Below the pieces are notes generated by a model. It had not been told where the DNA came from. It saw only the letters and a list, made by a program, of their open reading frames with translations, and did not search any database. A DNA stretch of 64,000 nt from Rubrivivax sp. A210. GTDB taxonomy: Bacteria; Pseudomonadota; Gammaproteobacteria; Burkholderiales; Burkholderiaceae_C. The stretch lies in NCBI RefSeq assembly GCF_904426505.1, contig NZ_CAJGBN010000009.1, positions 33,291-97,290 on the forward strand, given 5' to 3'. Shown one piece after another: positions 1 through 8,823 of this stretch. The translations under genes and the position numbers were made by a program. How positions within the stretch are numbered: the stretch's first letter is position 1; every line of letters begins with the position of its first letter.

Positions 1-192
1 GAAGTAGATCGGCACGCCGCGCTGCAGCGCGTCTTCTACCGCCTTGGGCAGGCTGACGCGGGCGCTGAACTCGAGGTTGAGGGCGCCTTCGGCACGCGCC
101 GTCTGCAGCGTCGCCAGCTCCACCCCCTGGGCCTGCGCCGGCAGACCGGCCAGCAGGCAGGCACACGTCAGCAGCAGCCGCAGGCCCTGCAT
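1..192 (-). CDS. DUF4390 domain protein, N-terminal part only
   Basis: Only the first 64 codons are present; the gene runs off the left edge of the window. The translation opens with a clear signal peptide (MQGLRLLLTCACLLAGLPAQAQ) and continues with a beta-strand-like segment ending in PIYF. It lies 64 bp downstream of rsmB on the same strand. In Burkholderiales a DUF4390 protein typically follows rsmB and precedes an NtrY-like sensor kinase, so the family call rests on leader, context and the short visible sequence. The family's function is unknown; an exported or periplasmic location is inferred from the signal peptide. Confidence 0.6.
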   Translation of the reverse strand, partial: MQGLRLLLTCACLLAGLPAQAQGVELATLQTARAEGALNLEFSARVSLPKAVEDALQRGVPIYF

Positions 193-256
193 GATGGTGT
201 GTCGAACCGGCGGTGGCTGCATGCGGCGGGGCTGGGCTTGGCGGCTGTGGCGGGGC

Positions 257-1603
257 TCAGGTCTTTTCGATCAGGGCGTAGAAAAAGCCGTCCTGCAGAT
301 GCGGGCCGCGGCCTGGCGCGCCCGTTGCGGCATTGTCGCGGCTGGGCAGCAGGTGGCCGGGTGACTCGGGCCGCAGCCGCGCCGTGCCGGCTGGCAGGCG
401 TTGCAAAAATGCGTCGATCTGGCCCTGGCCTTCGGCCTTGAAGATCGAGCAGGTGGCGTAGAGCAGCCGCCCGCCGGGCGCCAGCAGCGGCCACAGCGCG
501 CCCAGGATCTCGGCCTGGATGCGGGCCAGCGCGCCCACGTCGTCGGCGCGGCGCAGCCAGCGCACATCGGGGTGGCGGCGCACGATGCCGCTGGCAGTGC
601 AGGGGGCGTCGAGCAGGATGGCGTCGAAGGTGCGCCCGTCCCACCAGGCCTGGGGCTGGCGCGCGTCGGCGGCGGCCACCCGGGCGGCCAGACGCAATCG
701 CCTGAGCGTCTCCTGCACGCGCGCCAGGCGCACCGGGTCGCTGTCCAGCGCCAGCACGTCCAGGTCGGCCAGCTCCAGCAGGTGGGCCGTCTTGCCGCCC
801 GGCGCGGCGCAGGCGTCGAGCACGCGCGCACCGGGCTTCAGCCAGCCGTCACCGACGAGCAGCAACGCCGCGCGCTGGGCCGCCGCGTCCTGCACCGAGA
901 CCTCACCCTCGGCAAAGCCGGGCAGTTGCGGCACCGGGCAGGGCTGGGCCAGCACCACGGCCTGGCCGCCCAGCGCCGGGTCTTCCAGCAGCGTTGCGGC
1001 CCGGCCCTGGTAGGCCAGGCGGGCCACGTAATCGGCACCGCTGCCGCGGCGGGCGTTGACGCGCAGCGTCATCGGCGGGCGCTGGTTGGCGGCCTGCAGC
1101 AGCGGCTGCCAGTCGGCCGGCCAGTCGTGCTTGACGCGGTCTATCCACCACAGCGGGTGGTTGTAATCGCCCAGCGGCGTGCGCCGCACCGCCTCCACCA
1201 GCGCCTCGCGCTCGCGCAGAAAGCGGCGCAGCACGGCGTTGATGAAGCCGGCGGCTGCGGGCGCGCGGTGGCGGGCGCAGGCCACGGCCTGGTCAACCAG
1301 GGTGTGTTCGGCATAGGGCAGGGCCTCGCCCGGCCACAGCAGGGCCAGCGCGGTGACGAGCAGGGCGTCCACCTTGGGCGGCGGCGTCTTGGGCGCCAGG
1401 CGCTGGCGCAGCTCGGTGGCGCTGCCCAGCCAGCGCAGCGCGTGGAAGCTCAGCGCCTGCACGCCGGGCCGCATCTCGGCGGGCACCTGGGTCAGCAGGT
1501 CAGTGAGCGAGCGCCCGCCGCGCACCGCTTGTACCGCATCGGCGCTGTGGTCGAGCAGCCGGGCGAGGGCCGGCGAGGAAGGGGCGGAGTCGACGGCGGC
1601 CAT
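257..1603 (-). CDS. rsmB: 16S rRNA (cytosine-967-C5)-methyltransferase RsmB
   Basis: Cytoplasmic SAM-dependent enzyme that methylates C967 of 16S rRNA. The 448-residue protein has the family's two-part build: an N-terminal NusB-like RNA-binding domain (about 10-140) and a C-terminal Rossmann methyltransferase. Visible motifs are the SAM loop DACAAPGGKT (about 263-272), DAPC with Cys335 and TCS with Cys385, the two cysteines used by m5C RNA methyltransferases. Length is usual for the family. There is no Shine-Dalgarno sequence; a -10-like TAGACT ends 5 nt before the ATG, so the mRNA may be leaderless. The DUF4390 gene follows on the same strand. Confidence 0.95.
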   Translation of the reverse strand: MAAVDSAPSSPALARLLDHSADAVQAVRGGRSLTDLLTQVPAEMRPGVQALSFHALRWLGSATELRQRLAPKTPPPKVDALLVTALALLWPGEALPYAEHTLVDQAVACARHRAPAAAGFINAVLRRFLREREALVEAVRRTPLGDYNHPLWWIDRVKHDWPADWQPLLQAANQRPPMTLRVNARRGSGADYVARLAYQGRAATLLEDPALGGQAVVLAQPCPVPQLPGFAEGEVSVQDAAAQRAALLLVGDGWLKPGARVLDACAAPGGKTAHLLELADLDVLALDSDPVRLARVQETLRRLRLAARVAAADARQPQAWWDGRTFDAILLDAPCTASGIVRRHPDVRWLRRADDVGALARIQAEILGALWPLLAPGGRLLYATCSIFKAEGQGQIDAFLQRLPAGTARLRPESPGHLLPSRDNAATGAPGRGPHLQDGFFYALIEKT

Positions 1604-1608
1604 GGGGC

Positions 1609-1614
1609 AGTCTA
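1609..1614 (-). promoter_or_regulatory. -10-like hexamer TAGACT, leaderless rsmB promoter (predicted)
   Basis: On the minus strand TAGACT is followed by GCCCC and then the rsmB ATG, so a start site seven bases past the hexamer would fall at the start codon. No convincing -35 element is visible. One of a recurrent set in this window. Confidence 0.4.
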
Positions 1615-1722
1615 CCCAGAGTGAGAAACTGCCGGGCCGCTGGCGCCGGCCAAGGCCCGCGGCCGGCGCGGATGGTTGCGGCGGCGCAGAATGCCTGTCC
1701 CCGCTGTACCGACCGAGCCCGC

Positions 1723-2469
1723 ATGCCCCGCTCCAGCCCTTCTGCCGACAAACCCCCGCGCCTGCTGCGCACCGAGGAAGAACTGGCCCGGATGCCGGCC
1801 TCGGAGCGCATCCGCTACCGCCTCGTCGGCGCGCGCCGCCGCTACCACGCCAACGACAACATCGCCGCCTACGTGCGCGAGGGCGAGATCGAAGAACTCA
1901 AGGCCGAGGTCCAGGCCAAGATGCAGGAGGTGCTGCAGGCCCTGGTGATCGACACCGAGAGCGACCACAACACCCACGAGACGGCCAAGCGGGTGGCCAA
2001 GATGTACATCGACGAGGTCTTCCGCGGCCGCTATGTGCCCATGCCGGCGGTGACCGAGTTCCCGAACGTGGCACGCCTGAACGAGCTGATGATCGTCGGC
2101 CCCATCACCGTGCGCAGCGCCTGCAGCCACCACATGTGCCCCATCTTCGGCAAGCTGTGGATAGGCATCCTGCCCAACGAGCACAGCAACCTCATCGGCC
2201 TGAGCAAGTACACGCGCATCGCCGACTGGGTGATGAGCCGGCCGCAGATCCAGGAAGAGGCGGTCACCATGCTGGCCAACGAGCTGCAGCAGCGCGTGCG
2301 CCCCGACGGCCTGGCCATCGTGATGGAGGCCGACCATTTCTGCATGCACTGGCGCGGCGTCAAGGACAGCGACACCGCGATGGTCAACAGCGTGATGCGC
2401 GGCGCCTTCCTGAAGGACGCCAACCTGCGGCGCGAATTCCTCTCGCTGCTTTCGCGCAAGAACGGCTGA
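1723..2469 (+). CDS. folE: GTP cyclohydrolase I (FolE)
   Basis: Converts GTP to 7,8-dihydroneopterin triphosphate, the first step of tetrahydrofolate and pterin synthesis. From this ATG the protein is 248 residues, slightly longer than the E. coli enzyme because of a basic and proline-rich N-terminus of about 35 residues; the frame stays open further upstream but that part is not family-like. Zinc ligands are visible as CSHH (Cys134, His136/His137) and Cys207 in DHFCMHW. The core NTHETAKRVAKMY is typical of the T-fold enzyme. A BLUF photoreceptor gene follows after 11 bp, so the two are probably co-transcribed. Confidence 0.93.
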   Translation: MPRSSPSADKPPRLLRTEEELARMPASERIRYRLVGARRRYHANDNIAAYVREGEIEELKAEVQAKMQEVLQALVIDTESDHNTHETAKRVAKMYIDEVFRGRYVPMPAVTEFPNVARLNELMIVGPITVRSACSHHMCPIFGKLWIGILPNEHSNLIGLSKYTRIADWVMSRPQIQEEAVTMLANELQQRVRPDGLAIVMEADHFCMHWRGVKDSDTAMVNSVMRGAFLKDANLRREFLSLLSRKNG

Positions 2470-2480
2470 AGGAGAACCCC

Positions 2481-2906
2481 ATGCTCGTGCGACTTCTCTA
2501 TGCCAGCCGCGCCGCCGAAGGCGTGGGCGCCGAGGAACTGCTGGCCATCCTGCGCCAATCCAAGGTCCACAACCCGGAGCAGGGCGTGACCGGCGTGCTG
2601 TGCTGGAGCGAGGGCATCTTCCTGCAGGTGCTCGAAGGCGGCCGCAGCGTCGTCAACCGTCTCTACAACCGCATCGCCGCCGACCCCCGCCACACGCAGG
2701 TGGAACTGCTCAGCTACGAAGAGATCGTCGAACGCCGTTTCGCCGGCTGGGCCATGGGCGAGGTCAACCTGGCGCGCCTGAACCCGGCGCTGCTGCTCAA
2801 GTATTCCGAGCGGCCGGTGCTCGACCCCTATGCGGTCTCGGGCGCGGTGTCGATGGCGCTGTTCCTGGAGTTGATGGCCACGGCCTCCATCGTCGGCCAG
2901 CCCTGA
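2481..2906 (+). CDS. BLUF-domain blue-light (FAD) sensor protein
   Basis: Short 141-residue protein made almost entirely of a BLUF domain, which binds FAD and senses blue light. The photocycle residues are present: Tyr7 in RLLYAS, Asn31 in VHNPEQG, Gln49 in FLQVLEG, and Trp90/Met92 in FAGWAMG. There is no attached output domain, so it probably acts by protein-protein contact as short PixD/BlrB-type proteins do. A GGAG Shine-Dalgarno lies at 2471-2474 and folE ends 11 bp upstream. It abuts the convergent hydrolase gene with no gap. The partner is unknown; linkage to folE is the only hint. Confidence 0.9.
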   Translation: MLVRLLYASRAAEGVGAEELLAILRQSKVHNPEQGVTGVLCWSEGIFLQVLEGGRSVVNRLYNRIAADPRHTQVELLSYEEIVERRFAGWAMGEVNLARLNPALLLKYSERPVLDPYAVSGAVSMALFLELMATASIVGQP

Positions 2907-4109
2907 TCAGGCCAGCCACGCCAGCAGCTTCGCGGCCACCGCCGGGTGGTCCAGCAGATCCCAGTGGTTGGCGCCGGTGACGACCAGCCGACGGTCCTCG
3001 TGTACGCCCAGCGCCTGGGCCGGGTCGCGGTGATCGCCCAGCGCGCTGGCCACCGGCACCAGGCCGTCGCCCAGCAGCGCGCTGCGCAGCCCGGGCTTCG
3101 CCTGCCGGGCCGTGGTGGCTGCGGCCAGGAAGGTGGCCACGCCGGCCGGCAGCGGCGTCAATTGGCGGTCGCCTGCCCGTTGCGCATGGCGGCTGCGCGC
3201 TTGCCAGTCGGCGTCCTGCACATTGCCGTAGCGCAGGTCGGTGATGCCGGCACTGCGCGCCCGCCCCAGGCGCGCGAAAGGCGCGCCGTAGGGGCTGATG
3301 CCGAGCAGGCCGTCCACCAGCCGCCCGCCGCGCTCCAGCGGCGCGCCCTGGTGCGGCGTGCCCAGGCAGACCAGGCGCGTGAGCCGGCCCATCCAGGCCT
3401 CTTCCATGCCCATTTCTGCGCCGGCGTGGCAGGCGCTGCGCGCCACCAGCCCGCCCATGCTGTGGCCGATCAGCGCCAGCTCGGTCACCGGCACCGGCCA
3501 GCTCGCCACCAGCGCCGCCAGTTGCGCCGCCAGCTCGCGACCGTTGTGCGAGACATGGAGGCCGCTGTTGTAGTGCAGGTAGACCGGCGACCAGCCGCGC
3601 TCGCGCGCCAGCAGCGCGCCGTGGTCGTGGCCGCGGCGACGCCACTGCAGGTCATTCATGCACAGGCCGTGGATCAGCACGGCAATGCGGCCGCTGGCTT
3701 GGGCCTTGTCGGGGCGGCGCAGTGCCATGGGGATGGCCAGCGGGTTGGCCGTTTCCTCCAGGTGGTCGCCCCAGACGCCACCCAGCACCGCCAGCCAGGC
3801 CTCGCGGGCCGGGTCGCGTGCGAGGCCGGCGTCGGCGCGCGGCAGCGCGTCCAGCAGCAGGCCCAGACCCTGGCCGACCAGGCGCGTGGTGCCGCGCACG
3901 CTGCGGTAGACGAAGCCGGTGATGCCGCCGGTGCGGCCTTCCGTCGCACGGCCCAGCGGCGCGCTGACCGAGGTGATGGTGTGGTGCAGCGCTTCGGCGA
4001 TGTCGGCCACGCCCAGCACCCCGTCCACGCCCAGCTGAGCCAGGCCGCGCAGGTCGGCGGCCCGCAGGGGGATTCGGCGCGGCGGTGTGGGGGCGGTGAG
4101 GTCGGTCAT
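2907..4109 (-). CDS. alpha/beta hydrolase (esterase/lipase-like)
   Basis: 400-residue protein with an alpha/beta-hydrolase fold in its second half. Visible are the oxyanion strand VLIHGL (about 143-148), the nucleophile elbow GHSMGG with Ser217, a candidate acid in LGDGLVPV and the catalytic His in TGANHWDLLDHP. The first about 130 residues form a helical extension without a recognised domain and no signal peptide, so it is probably cytoplasmic. Substrate cannot be read from sequence; the family includes lipases, acyltransferases and PHA-related enzymes. It converges on the BLUF gene (stop codons adjacent) and is divergent from the Ldh-family gene. Confidence 0.8.
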   Translation of the reverse strand: MTDLTAPTPPRRIPLRAADLRGLAQLGVDGVLGVADIAEALHHTITSVSAPLGRATEGRTGGITGFVYRSVRGTTRLVGQGLGLLLDALPRADAGLARDPAREAWLAVLGGVWGDHLEETANPLAIPMALRRPDKAQASGRIAVLIHGLCMNDLQWRRRGHDHGALLARERGWSPVYLHYNSGLHVSHNGRELAAQLAALVASWPVPVTELALIGHSMGGLVARSACHAGAEMGMEEAWMGRLTRLVCLGTPHQGAPLERGGRLVDGLLGISPYGAPFARLGRARSAGITDLRYGNVQDADWQARSRHAQRAGDRQLTPLPAGVATFLAAATTARQAKPGLRSALLGDGLVPVASALGDHRDPAQALGVHEDRRLVVTGANHWDLLDHPAVAAKLLAWLA

Positions 4110-4184
4110 GGGCGCGGGCGAGGCTCGGGAATATCGTCCGACTATGCGGCGGCATCCGCCGCTGCCGCGAGAGGCCCGCGCCTA

Positions 4185-4204
4185 ATTGGGGCGCTTCCCC
4201 CAAT
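4185..4204. repeat. inverted repeat ATTGGGG-N6-CCCCAAT in a divergent promoter region
   Basis: Perfect 7-bp arms with a 6-bp spacer between the divergent hydrolase and Ldh-family genes, 34 bp before the latter's ATG. The position suits a repressor or activator operator; it could also form an RNA hairpin. No regulator gene is adjacent. Confidence 0.4.
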
Positions 4205-4226
4205 CGCCGCGCCGGCCGCCGCCGAC

Positions 4227-4232
4227 TAGCAT
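4227..4232 (+). promoter_or_regulatory. -10-like hexamer TAGCAT, leaderless Ldh-family promoter (predicted)
   Basis: TAGCAT is followed by a 6-nt GC-rich spacer and the ATG at 4239, so the predicted start site coincides with the A of the start codon. No Shine-Dalgarno is present. The -35 region is weak. Confidence 0.4.
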
Positions 4233-4238
4233 CGCCCG

Positions 4239-5318
4239 ATGCAAACCGCCGACCCCCTGATCCCGCTGCCCCGTCTGCTGGACGCGATGCGCCTGCTGGT
4301 GCGCGGTTTCGGCAGCCGCGAGGACGAGGTGGAGGCCGTGGTGCAGCGCCTGGTCGAGGCCAATCTCACCGGCCACGATTCGCATGGCATCGGCATGCTG
4401 CCGCGCTACGTCTCGTCGTACCTCGAAGGCGGCCTGCAGCCCAATGCCGGGATCGCGGTCGAGATGGACGGCGGCGCGTTGCTGCGCCTGGACGGCCGCG
4501 CCGGCTTCGGCCAGGTCGTGGGCCAGCAGGCCATGGCGCTGGGGATAGAGCGCGCCCAGGCCCACGGCAGCTGCATCGTGGCGCTGGGCAATGCCCACCA
4601 CCTGGGCCGCATCGGCGCCTGGGCCGAGCAGGTGGCGGCGGCCGGCCTGGTGTCGATGCACTTCGTCAACGTCATCAGCCGCGTCATCGTCGCTCCGCAT
4701 GGCGGCGCCGATGCGCGCTTCGGCACCAACCCTTTCTGCGCCGGCGTGCCGCTGGCCGGGCGGGCGCCGGTGATCCTGGACTTCGCCACCAGCGTCATCG
4801 CCCAGGGCAAGACGCGCGTGGCCCACAACAAGGGCGAGACGGTGGATCCCGGCTGCCTGATCGACCACCAGGGCCGGCCCACGCAAGACCCGCGTTACGG
4901 CGTGATCCCGCCCTATGGCGCCCTGCTCACCTTCGGCGGCCACAAGGGCTATGGCCTGGCGCTGATGTGCGAGCTGCTGGGCGGCGCGCTGGCCGCCGGC
5001 CTGACCCAGCGCGAGGCCGACAACGGCAAGAAGCGCGTGCTCAACGGCATGCTCAGCGTGCTGATCGACCCCGGTCGCCTGGCCGACCGCGCTGCCTTCG
5101 AGGCCGAGGCCCTGGCCTTTCTCGATTGGGTGCAGGCCAGTCCCACGCGCGCAGGCGGCGAGCCGGTGCAGGTGGCCGGCGACGCCGAACGCGCCTGGCG
5201 CGCACGCCGCACGGCCGAGGGCGTGCCGGTGGATGCCACGAGCTGGGCCGAGATCCTAGACGCCGCGGCACGCCTGGGCGTGGACCCGGCGGCGGTGCGG
5301 GTCGCGGCCGGTGTCTGA
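4239..5318 (+). CDS. Ldh-family NAD(P)H-dependent 2-oxoacid dehydrogenase
   Basis: 359-residue member of the malate/L-lactate/ureidoglycolate dehydrogenase family, which is unrelated to the classical LDH/MDH fold and interconverts 2-hydroxy acids and 2-oxo acids with NAD(P)H. The family signature GHDSHG (about 45-50, catalytic His49) and the GTNPFCAGVPL and FGGHKGYGLALM segments are all present; length is usual. The precise substrate (malate, lactate, 2,3-diketogulonate or another) cannot be deduced. No Shine-Dalgarno precedes it. The OsmC-family gene follows 38 bp downstream on the same strand and may be co-transcribed. Confidence 0.85.
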   Translation: MQTADPLIPLPRLLDAMRLLVRGFGSREDEVEAVVQRLVEANLTGHDSHGIGMLPRYVSSYLEGGLQPNAGIAVEMDGGALLRLDGRAGFGQVVGQQAMALGIERAQAHGSCIVALGNAHHLGRIGAWAEQVAAAGLVSMHFVNVISRVIVAPHGGADARFGTNPFCAGVPLAGRAPVILDFATSVIAQGKTRVAHNKGETVDPGCLIDHQGRPTQDPRYGVIPPYGALLTFGGHKGYGLALMCELLGGALAAGLTQREADNGKKRVLNGMLSVLIDPGRLADRAAFEAEALAFLDWVQASPTRAGGEPVQVAGDAERAWRARRTAEGVPVDATSWAEILDAAARLGVDPAAVRVAAGV

Positions 5319-5356
5319 ATCTGCAACCGCCGCTTGCGGCGCCACGAGGTAATCCC

Positions 5357-5857
5357 ATGAAGATCGAGGAATTGCGCGCCATCCAGGCGCCGTTGAAGGC
5401 GCGCTATCAAGAGACCCCCGAGGCCGCACTGATCACGCTGCGCGCCGAAGGCCGACTGGGCGAGGGCGTGAGCTGCCGCGTCGAGACCGGCCGCGCCCTG
5501 GTCACCGCCGGCCTGCACCCGGCTGGCGGCGGCACCGGCATGGAGGCTTGTTCGGGCGACATGCTGCTCGAAGCCCTGGTGGCCTGCGCCGGCGTCACAC
5601 TCAATGCGGTGGCCAAGGCGCTGGGCATCGCGCTGCGCGACGCCCGCCTCGAGGCCGAGGGCCTGCTCGACATGCGCGGCACGCTGGGCGTGGCCAAGGA
5701 CGCGCCGGTGGGCTTCAAGAGCATCGCGCTCAGGTTCGTGCTCGACACCGATGCTTCTGACGAGCAGGTGGCCACGCTGCTGCGGCTGACCGAGCGCTAC
5801 TGTGTCATCTACCAGACGCTGGCCCACCCGCCGGTGCTGCAGGCAGTGCGCGCCTGA
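5357..5857 (+). CDS. OsmC/Ohr-family protein
   Basis: 166-residue OsmC-fold protein. Family members are thiol peroxidases reducing organic hydroperoxides, or uncharacterised relatives. Cysteines lie at 65 (EACSGD), 77 (VACAGVT) and 149 (ERYCVIYQTL); the C77/C149 arrangement matches the conserved pair of OsmC-like proteins. The start is fixed by a GAGGT Shine-Dalgarno at 5346-5350. Probably cytoplasmic. It lies downstream of the Ldh-family gene and ends 8 bp before the convergent LemA gene. Whether it is a true peroxidase or a YhfA-type OsmC relative is not clear. Confidence 0.8.
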   Translation: MKIEELRAIQAPLKARYQETPEAALITLRAEGRLGEGVSCRVETGRALVTAGLHPAGGGTGMEACSGDMLLEALVACAGVTLNAVAKALGIALRDARLEAEGLLDMRGTLGVAKDAPVGFKSIALRFVLDTDASDEQVATLLRLTERYCVIYQTLAHPPVLQAVRA

Positions 5858-5865
5858 GGGTCTCT

Positions 5866-6408
5866 TCAGATGCGCCCGGCCGGCTTGAAGCCGCAGAGGC
5901 GGGCCAGCAGCCGCGTCGGGAAGACTTCCAGCGCCGCGTTGTGCGCCGCGACCGCGTCGTTGAAGAACTGGCGCGCGAAGGGCAGGCGCTGCTGGGCGTC
6001 GCGCCAGGCCGCCACCAGCGGCGCCACGGTGTCGCTGCGCGCCAGTTCGCTCTGCTGGTCGAGCAGGGCGAAGACGCGGGACGAGGCCGCGGCCAGCGCC
6101 GCCTCGGCCGCCAGCCAGGCCGCGGCGCGGTCCTGCAGCACGGGCTTGTCACCCAGGCTGGCGGCGGCGCGCTCGGCGGTTGAGAGGGCCGCGCGCCAGG
6201 CCTGCAGAGCGCCGGCCTCGGCGGCCAGCGGCAGGGCCAGCGCGTCGGCCAGCGGGGCGGCGGTGGCGCGCTGCTGCAGCGCCTCGGCCACACGCTGCCA
6301 GGCCTGGGCGATGCCGTTGCGCTGGGCCATCAGGCGGTTGTAGCCGCCCACCATCCAGAACAGCAGCACGGCGGCAAAGCCCAGCACCGCAATTTGTTCG
6401 GCGTTCAT
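5866..6408 (-). CDS. LemA-family membrane-anchored protein
   Basis: 180-residue protein with one N-terminal membrane anchor (about 7-24) followed by a long helical domain, the usual LemA build. The C-terminal signature FNDAVAAHNAALEVFPTRLL and GFKPAG are diagnostic. LemA proteins are widespread but their function is poorly known; the helical domain is expected on the outer side of the inner membrane. A GAGG Shine-Dalgarno lies 6 nt before the ATG. It begins 22 bp after proA ends on the same strand, so the two are probably one transcript. Confidence 0.88.
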   Translation of the reverse strand: MNAEQIAVLGFAAVLLFWMVGGYNRLMAQRNGIAQAWQRVAEALQQRATAAPLADALALPLAAEAGALQAWRAALSTAERAAASLGDKPVLQDRAAAWLAAEAALAAASSRVFALLDQQSELARSDTVAPLVAAWRDAQQRLPFARQFFNDAVAAHNAALEVFPTRLLARLCGFKPAGRI

Positions 6409-6430
6409 GCCGGCCTCGTCCGGGCCGCCT

Positions 6431-7705
6431 TCATCCGCGCACCTCGCCCTGGCCCAGCACCACCCATTTCATCGAGGTCAGGCCTTCCAGCCCCACCGGC
6501 CCGCGGGCGTGGAACTTGTCGGTGCTGATGCCGATCTCGGCGCCCAGGCCGTATTCGAAGCCGTCGGCAAAGCGCGTGCTGGCGTTGACCATCACGCTGG
6601 CCGAGTCGACCTCGCGCAGAAAGCGCATCGCGTTCGGGTGGTGCGTGGTGAGGATGGCGTCGGTGTGGTGCGAGCCGAAGCGATTGATGTGGGCAATCGC
6701 CTCGTCGAGACTGTCGACCAGCTTGATGCTGATGACGGGTGCGAGGTACTCGGTGGCCCAGTCGGCCTCGGTGGCGCGCACCACCAGCGGCTGCGGGCCC
6801 AGCAGCGCCGCGGCGCGGGCGCAGCAGCGCATCTCCACGCCCTTGGCGGCAAAGACCGCGCCGATGCGCGGCAGAAAGGCGGCTGCCTGGGCCGCGTGTA
6901 CCAGCAGCGATTCGGCCGCATTGCAGGGGCTGTACTTCTGCGTCTTGGCGTTGTCGGTGACGGTGACGGCCAGATCGAGGTCGACCTCGGCATCGACATA
7001 GACATGGCAGTTGCCGTCCAGGTGCTTGATCACCGGCACGCGGGCCTCGGCACTGATGCGCTCGATCAGGCCCTTGCCGCCGCGCGGGATGACCACGTCC
7101 ACGCACTCGGGCATCGTGATCAGGCGGCCGACGGCGGCGCGGTCGGTCGTCTCGATCAGCTGCACCGCGTCGGCCGGCAGGCCGGCCTCGACCAGGGCCG
7201 CCTGCACCAGGCGCCAGAGCGCCAGGTTGGACTGCAGCGCCTCGCTGCCGCCGCGCAGGATGCAGGCGTTGCCGCTCTTGATGGCCAGCGAGGCAGCCTC
7301 GATGGTGACGTTGGGCCGGCTCTCGTAGATCATCGCGAACACGCCCAGCGGCACGCGCATCTGGCCCACGGCGATGCCGCTGGGGCGGCGGCGCAGGCCG
7401 GAGATCTCGCCCACCGGGTCGGGCATGGCGGCGATCTGCTCGCAGCCCTCGGCGACGGTGGCGATGACTTTCGGCGTCAGCTTGAGGCGGTCGACCAGCG
7501 GCTCGGCCAAGCCGGCGGTGCGCGCGGCGGCCAGGTCCCGCTCGTTGGCGGCGGCGAGTTCGCTGCCGGCCTCGCGCAGGCGCCGCGCCAGGGCGCGCAG
7601 TGCCTGGTCCTTGGCGGCGGTGGTGGCGGCGGCCATGGCGGTGGCGGCGGCGCGGGCCAGGGCGCCCACATGGGCAACATAAGCGGGGATGTCGGTGGGC
7701 GTCAT
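6431..7705 (-). CDS. proA: gamma-glutamyl phosphate reductase (ProA)
   Basis: NADPH-dependent enzyme that reduces gamma-glutamyl phosphate to glutamate semialdehyde, the second step of proline synthesis. The 424-residue protein has the aldehyde dehydrogenase-like fold, with the family segment [20 protein letters not shown] and the catalytic Cys261 in [14 protein letters not shown]. Start chosen at [10 protein letters not shown]; upstream codons in the frame are not family-like. A -10-like GACAAT ends exactly six bases before this ATG and no Shine-Dalgarno is present. No proB is nearby. LemA follows in the same direction. Confidence 0.95.
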   Translation of the reverse strand: MTPTDIPAYVAHVGALARAAATAMAAATTAAKDQALRALARRLREAGSELAAANERDLAAARTAGLAEPLVDRLKLTPKVIATVAEGCEQIAAMPDPVGEISGLRRRPSGIAVGQMRVPLGVFAMIYESRPNVTIEAASLAIKSGNACILRGGSEALQSNLALWRLVQAALVEAGLPADAVQLIETTDRAAVGRLITMPECVDVVIPRGGKGLIERISAEARVPVIKHLDGNCHVYVDAEVDLDLAVTVTDNAKTQKYSPCNAAESLLVHAAQAAAFLPRIGAVFAAKGVEMRCCARAAALLGPQPLVVRATEADWATEYLAPVISIKLVDSLDEAIAHINRFGSHHTDAILTTHHPNAMRFLREVDSASVMVNASTRFADGFEYGLGAEIGISTDKFHARGPVGLEGLTSMKWVVLGQGEVRG

Positions 7706-7711
7706 GGGGCG

Positions 7712-7717
7712 ATTGTC
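7712..7717 (-). promoter_or_regulatory. -10-like hexamer GACAAT, leaderless proA promoter (predicted)
   Basis: Minus strand: GACAAT, spacer CGCCCC, then the proA ATG. The predicted start site is the A of the ATG. This also supports the chosen start. Confidence 0.4.
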
Positions 7718-7763
7718 CCAAATCCGCCCTGGCGCCGTGTGGTGACAGCCCGCGCGTCGGCGA

Positions 7764-8753
7764 TCAATCGGGCTTGATCTTGGCGCGGGCGACCACGGCC
7801 TTCCAGCGCTTCTGCTCAGCCGCGATGAAGGCGCCGAACTCGGCCGGCGTGCTGCCCACGCCGATGGCGGCATCGGCGCCCAGCTTCTCGCTCGCGCTGG
7901 GCTGCTTGACCGCCGCCGCGGCGGCCAGGGCCAGCTTGTCGGCCGCCGCTTGCGGCAGCGAGGCCGGTGCCATGAGGCCGTACCACTGCGTCATCTCGAA
8001 GCCCGGCCAGCCCTGCTCGGCCACCGTGGGCACGTCGGGCAGCTGGGCAATGCGCTGGGTGGTGCCGGTGGCGATGCAGCGCAGCTTGCCGGTCTTGATG
8101 AACTGCATCACCGCCGCCGCGCCCACCGAGGCGGCATCCAGCCGGCCGGCCAGCAGGTCGGTGAGCTGCGGCCCGGTGCCGCGGTAGGGCACATGCAGCA
8201 TGAAGGTCTCGCTCACCATCTTCAGGTATTCCATCGCCAGATGGCCGGCGCTGCCATTGCCGGCCGAGCCGTAGTTGATCTTGCCCGGGTTCTTCCTGGC
8301 GTAGGCGATGAACTCCCTGAGGTTGTGTACCGGCAGGTCGGGCCGCACCAGATAGAGACTGGGCACCTTGGCCAGCAGCGAGATGGGCCGGAAATCCTTG
8401 CTGGGGTCGTAGGGCAGCTTGTCGAACATGTAGGGGTTCACGGCCAGCGTGCCGATGTGGCCCAGGATCAGCGTGTGCTGGTCGTCGGCGCGCGCCACCT
8501 CCTGCATCGCCACGTTGCCGGCGGCGCCCGGCTTGTTCTCGACATAGACCGACTGGCCCAGCAGCCTGGACATCTCCACCGCGGCAGTGCGGGCCACGAT
8601 CTCGCTGCTGCCGCCGGGCGCGAAGGGCACGACGAAGCGGATGGCCTTGCTCGGCCAGGGCTGCTGGGCCCGCAGGCGCGGCAGGGCCAGCGCGGTGGCG
8701 GCGCCGGCGCCCCATTGCAGCAGCTGGCGGCGGGGCAGTTGTCGGGCTTGCAT
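7764..8753 (-). CDS. Bug/TctC-family solute-binding protein
   Basis: 329-residue periplasmic binding protein of the Bug family, strongly expanded in Burkholderiales and binding mainly carboxylates. The N-terminus [23 protein letters not shown] looks like a twin-arginine signal. Family motifs are [25 protein letters not shown] and [16 protein letters not shown]. No TctA/TctB membrane genes are nearby, so it is an orphan as most Bug proteins are. It lies upstream of proA on the same strand. The ligand cannot be predicted. Confidence 0.88.
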   Translation of the reverse strand: MQARQLPRRQLLQWGAGAATALALPRLRAQQPWPSKAIRFVVPFAPGGSSEIVARTAAVEMSRLLGQSVYVENKPGAAGNVAMQEVARADDQHTLILGHIGTLAVNPYMFDKLPYDPSKDFRPISLLAKVPSLYLVRPDLPVHNLREFIAYARKNPGKINYGSAGNGSAGHLAMEYLKMVSETFMLHVPYRGTGPQLTDLLAGRLDAASVGAAAVMQFIKTGKLRCIATGTTQRIAQLPDVPTVAEQGWPGFEMTQWYGLMAPASLPQAAADKLALAAAAAVKQPSASEKLGADAAIGVGSTPAEFGAFIAAEQKRWKAVVARAKIKPD

Positions 8754-8823
8754 GGCGGGTCTCCGGTGCTTTTGAGGTGGCGGCGATGATGCCCGCGCCG
8801 CGGCGGCCGGCGCCTGAGCCGGG

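Noticed and set aside
7600..7680. GGCGGTGGCGGCGG-like microsatellite
   Set aside because: It is the coding sequence of the Ala-rich N-terminus of ProA and simply reflects codon bias.
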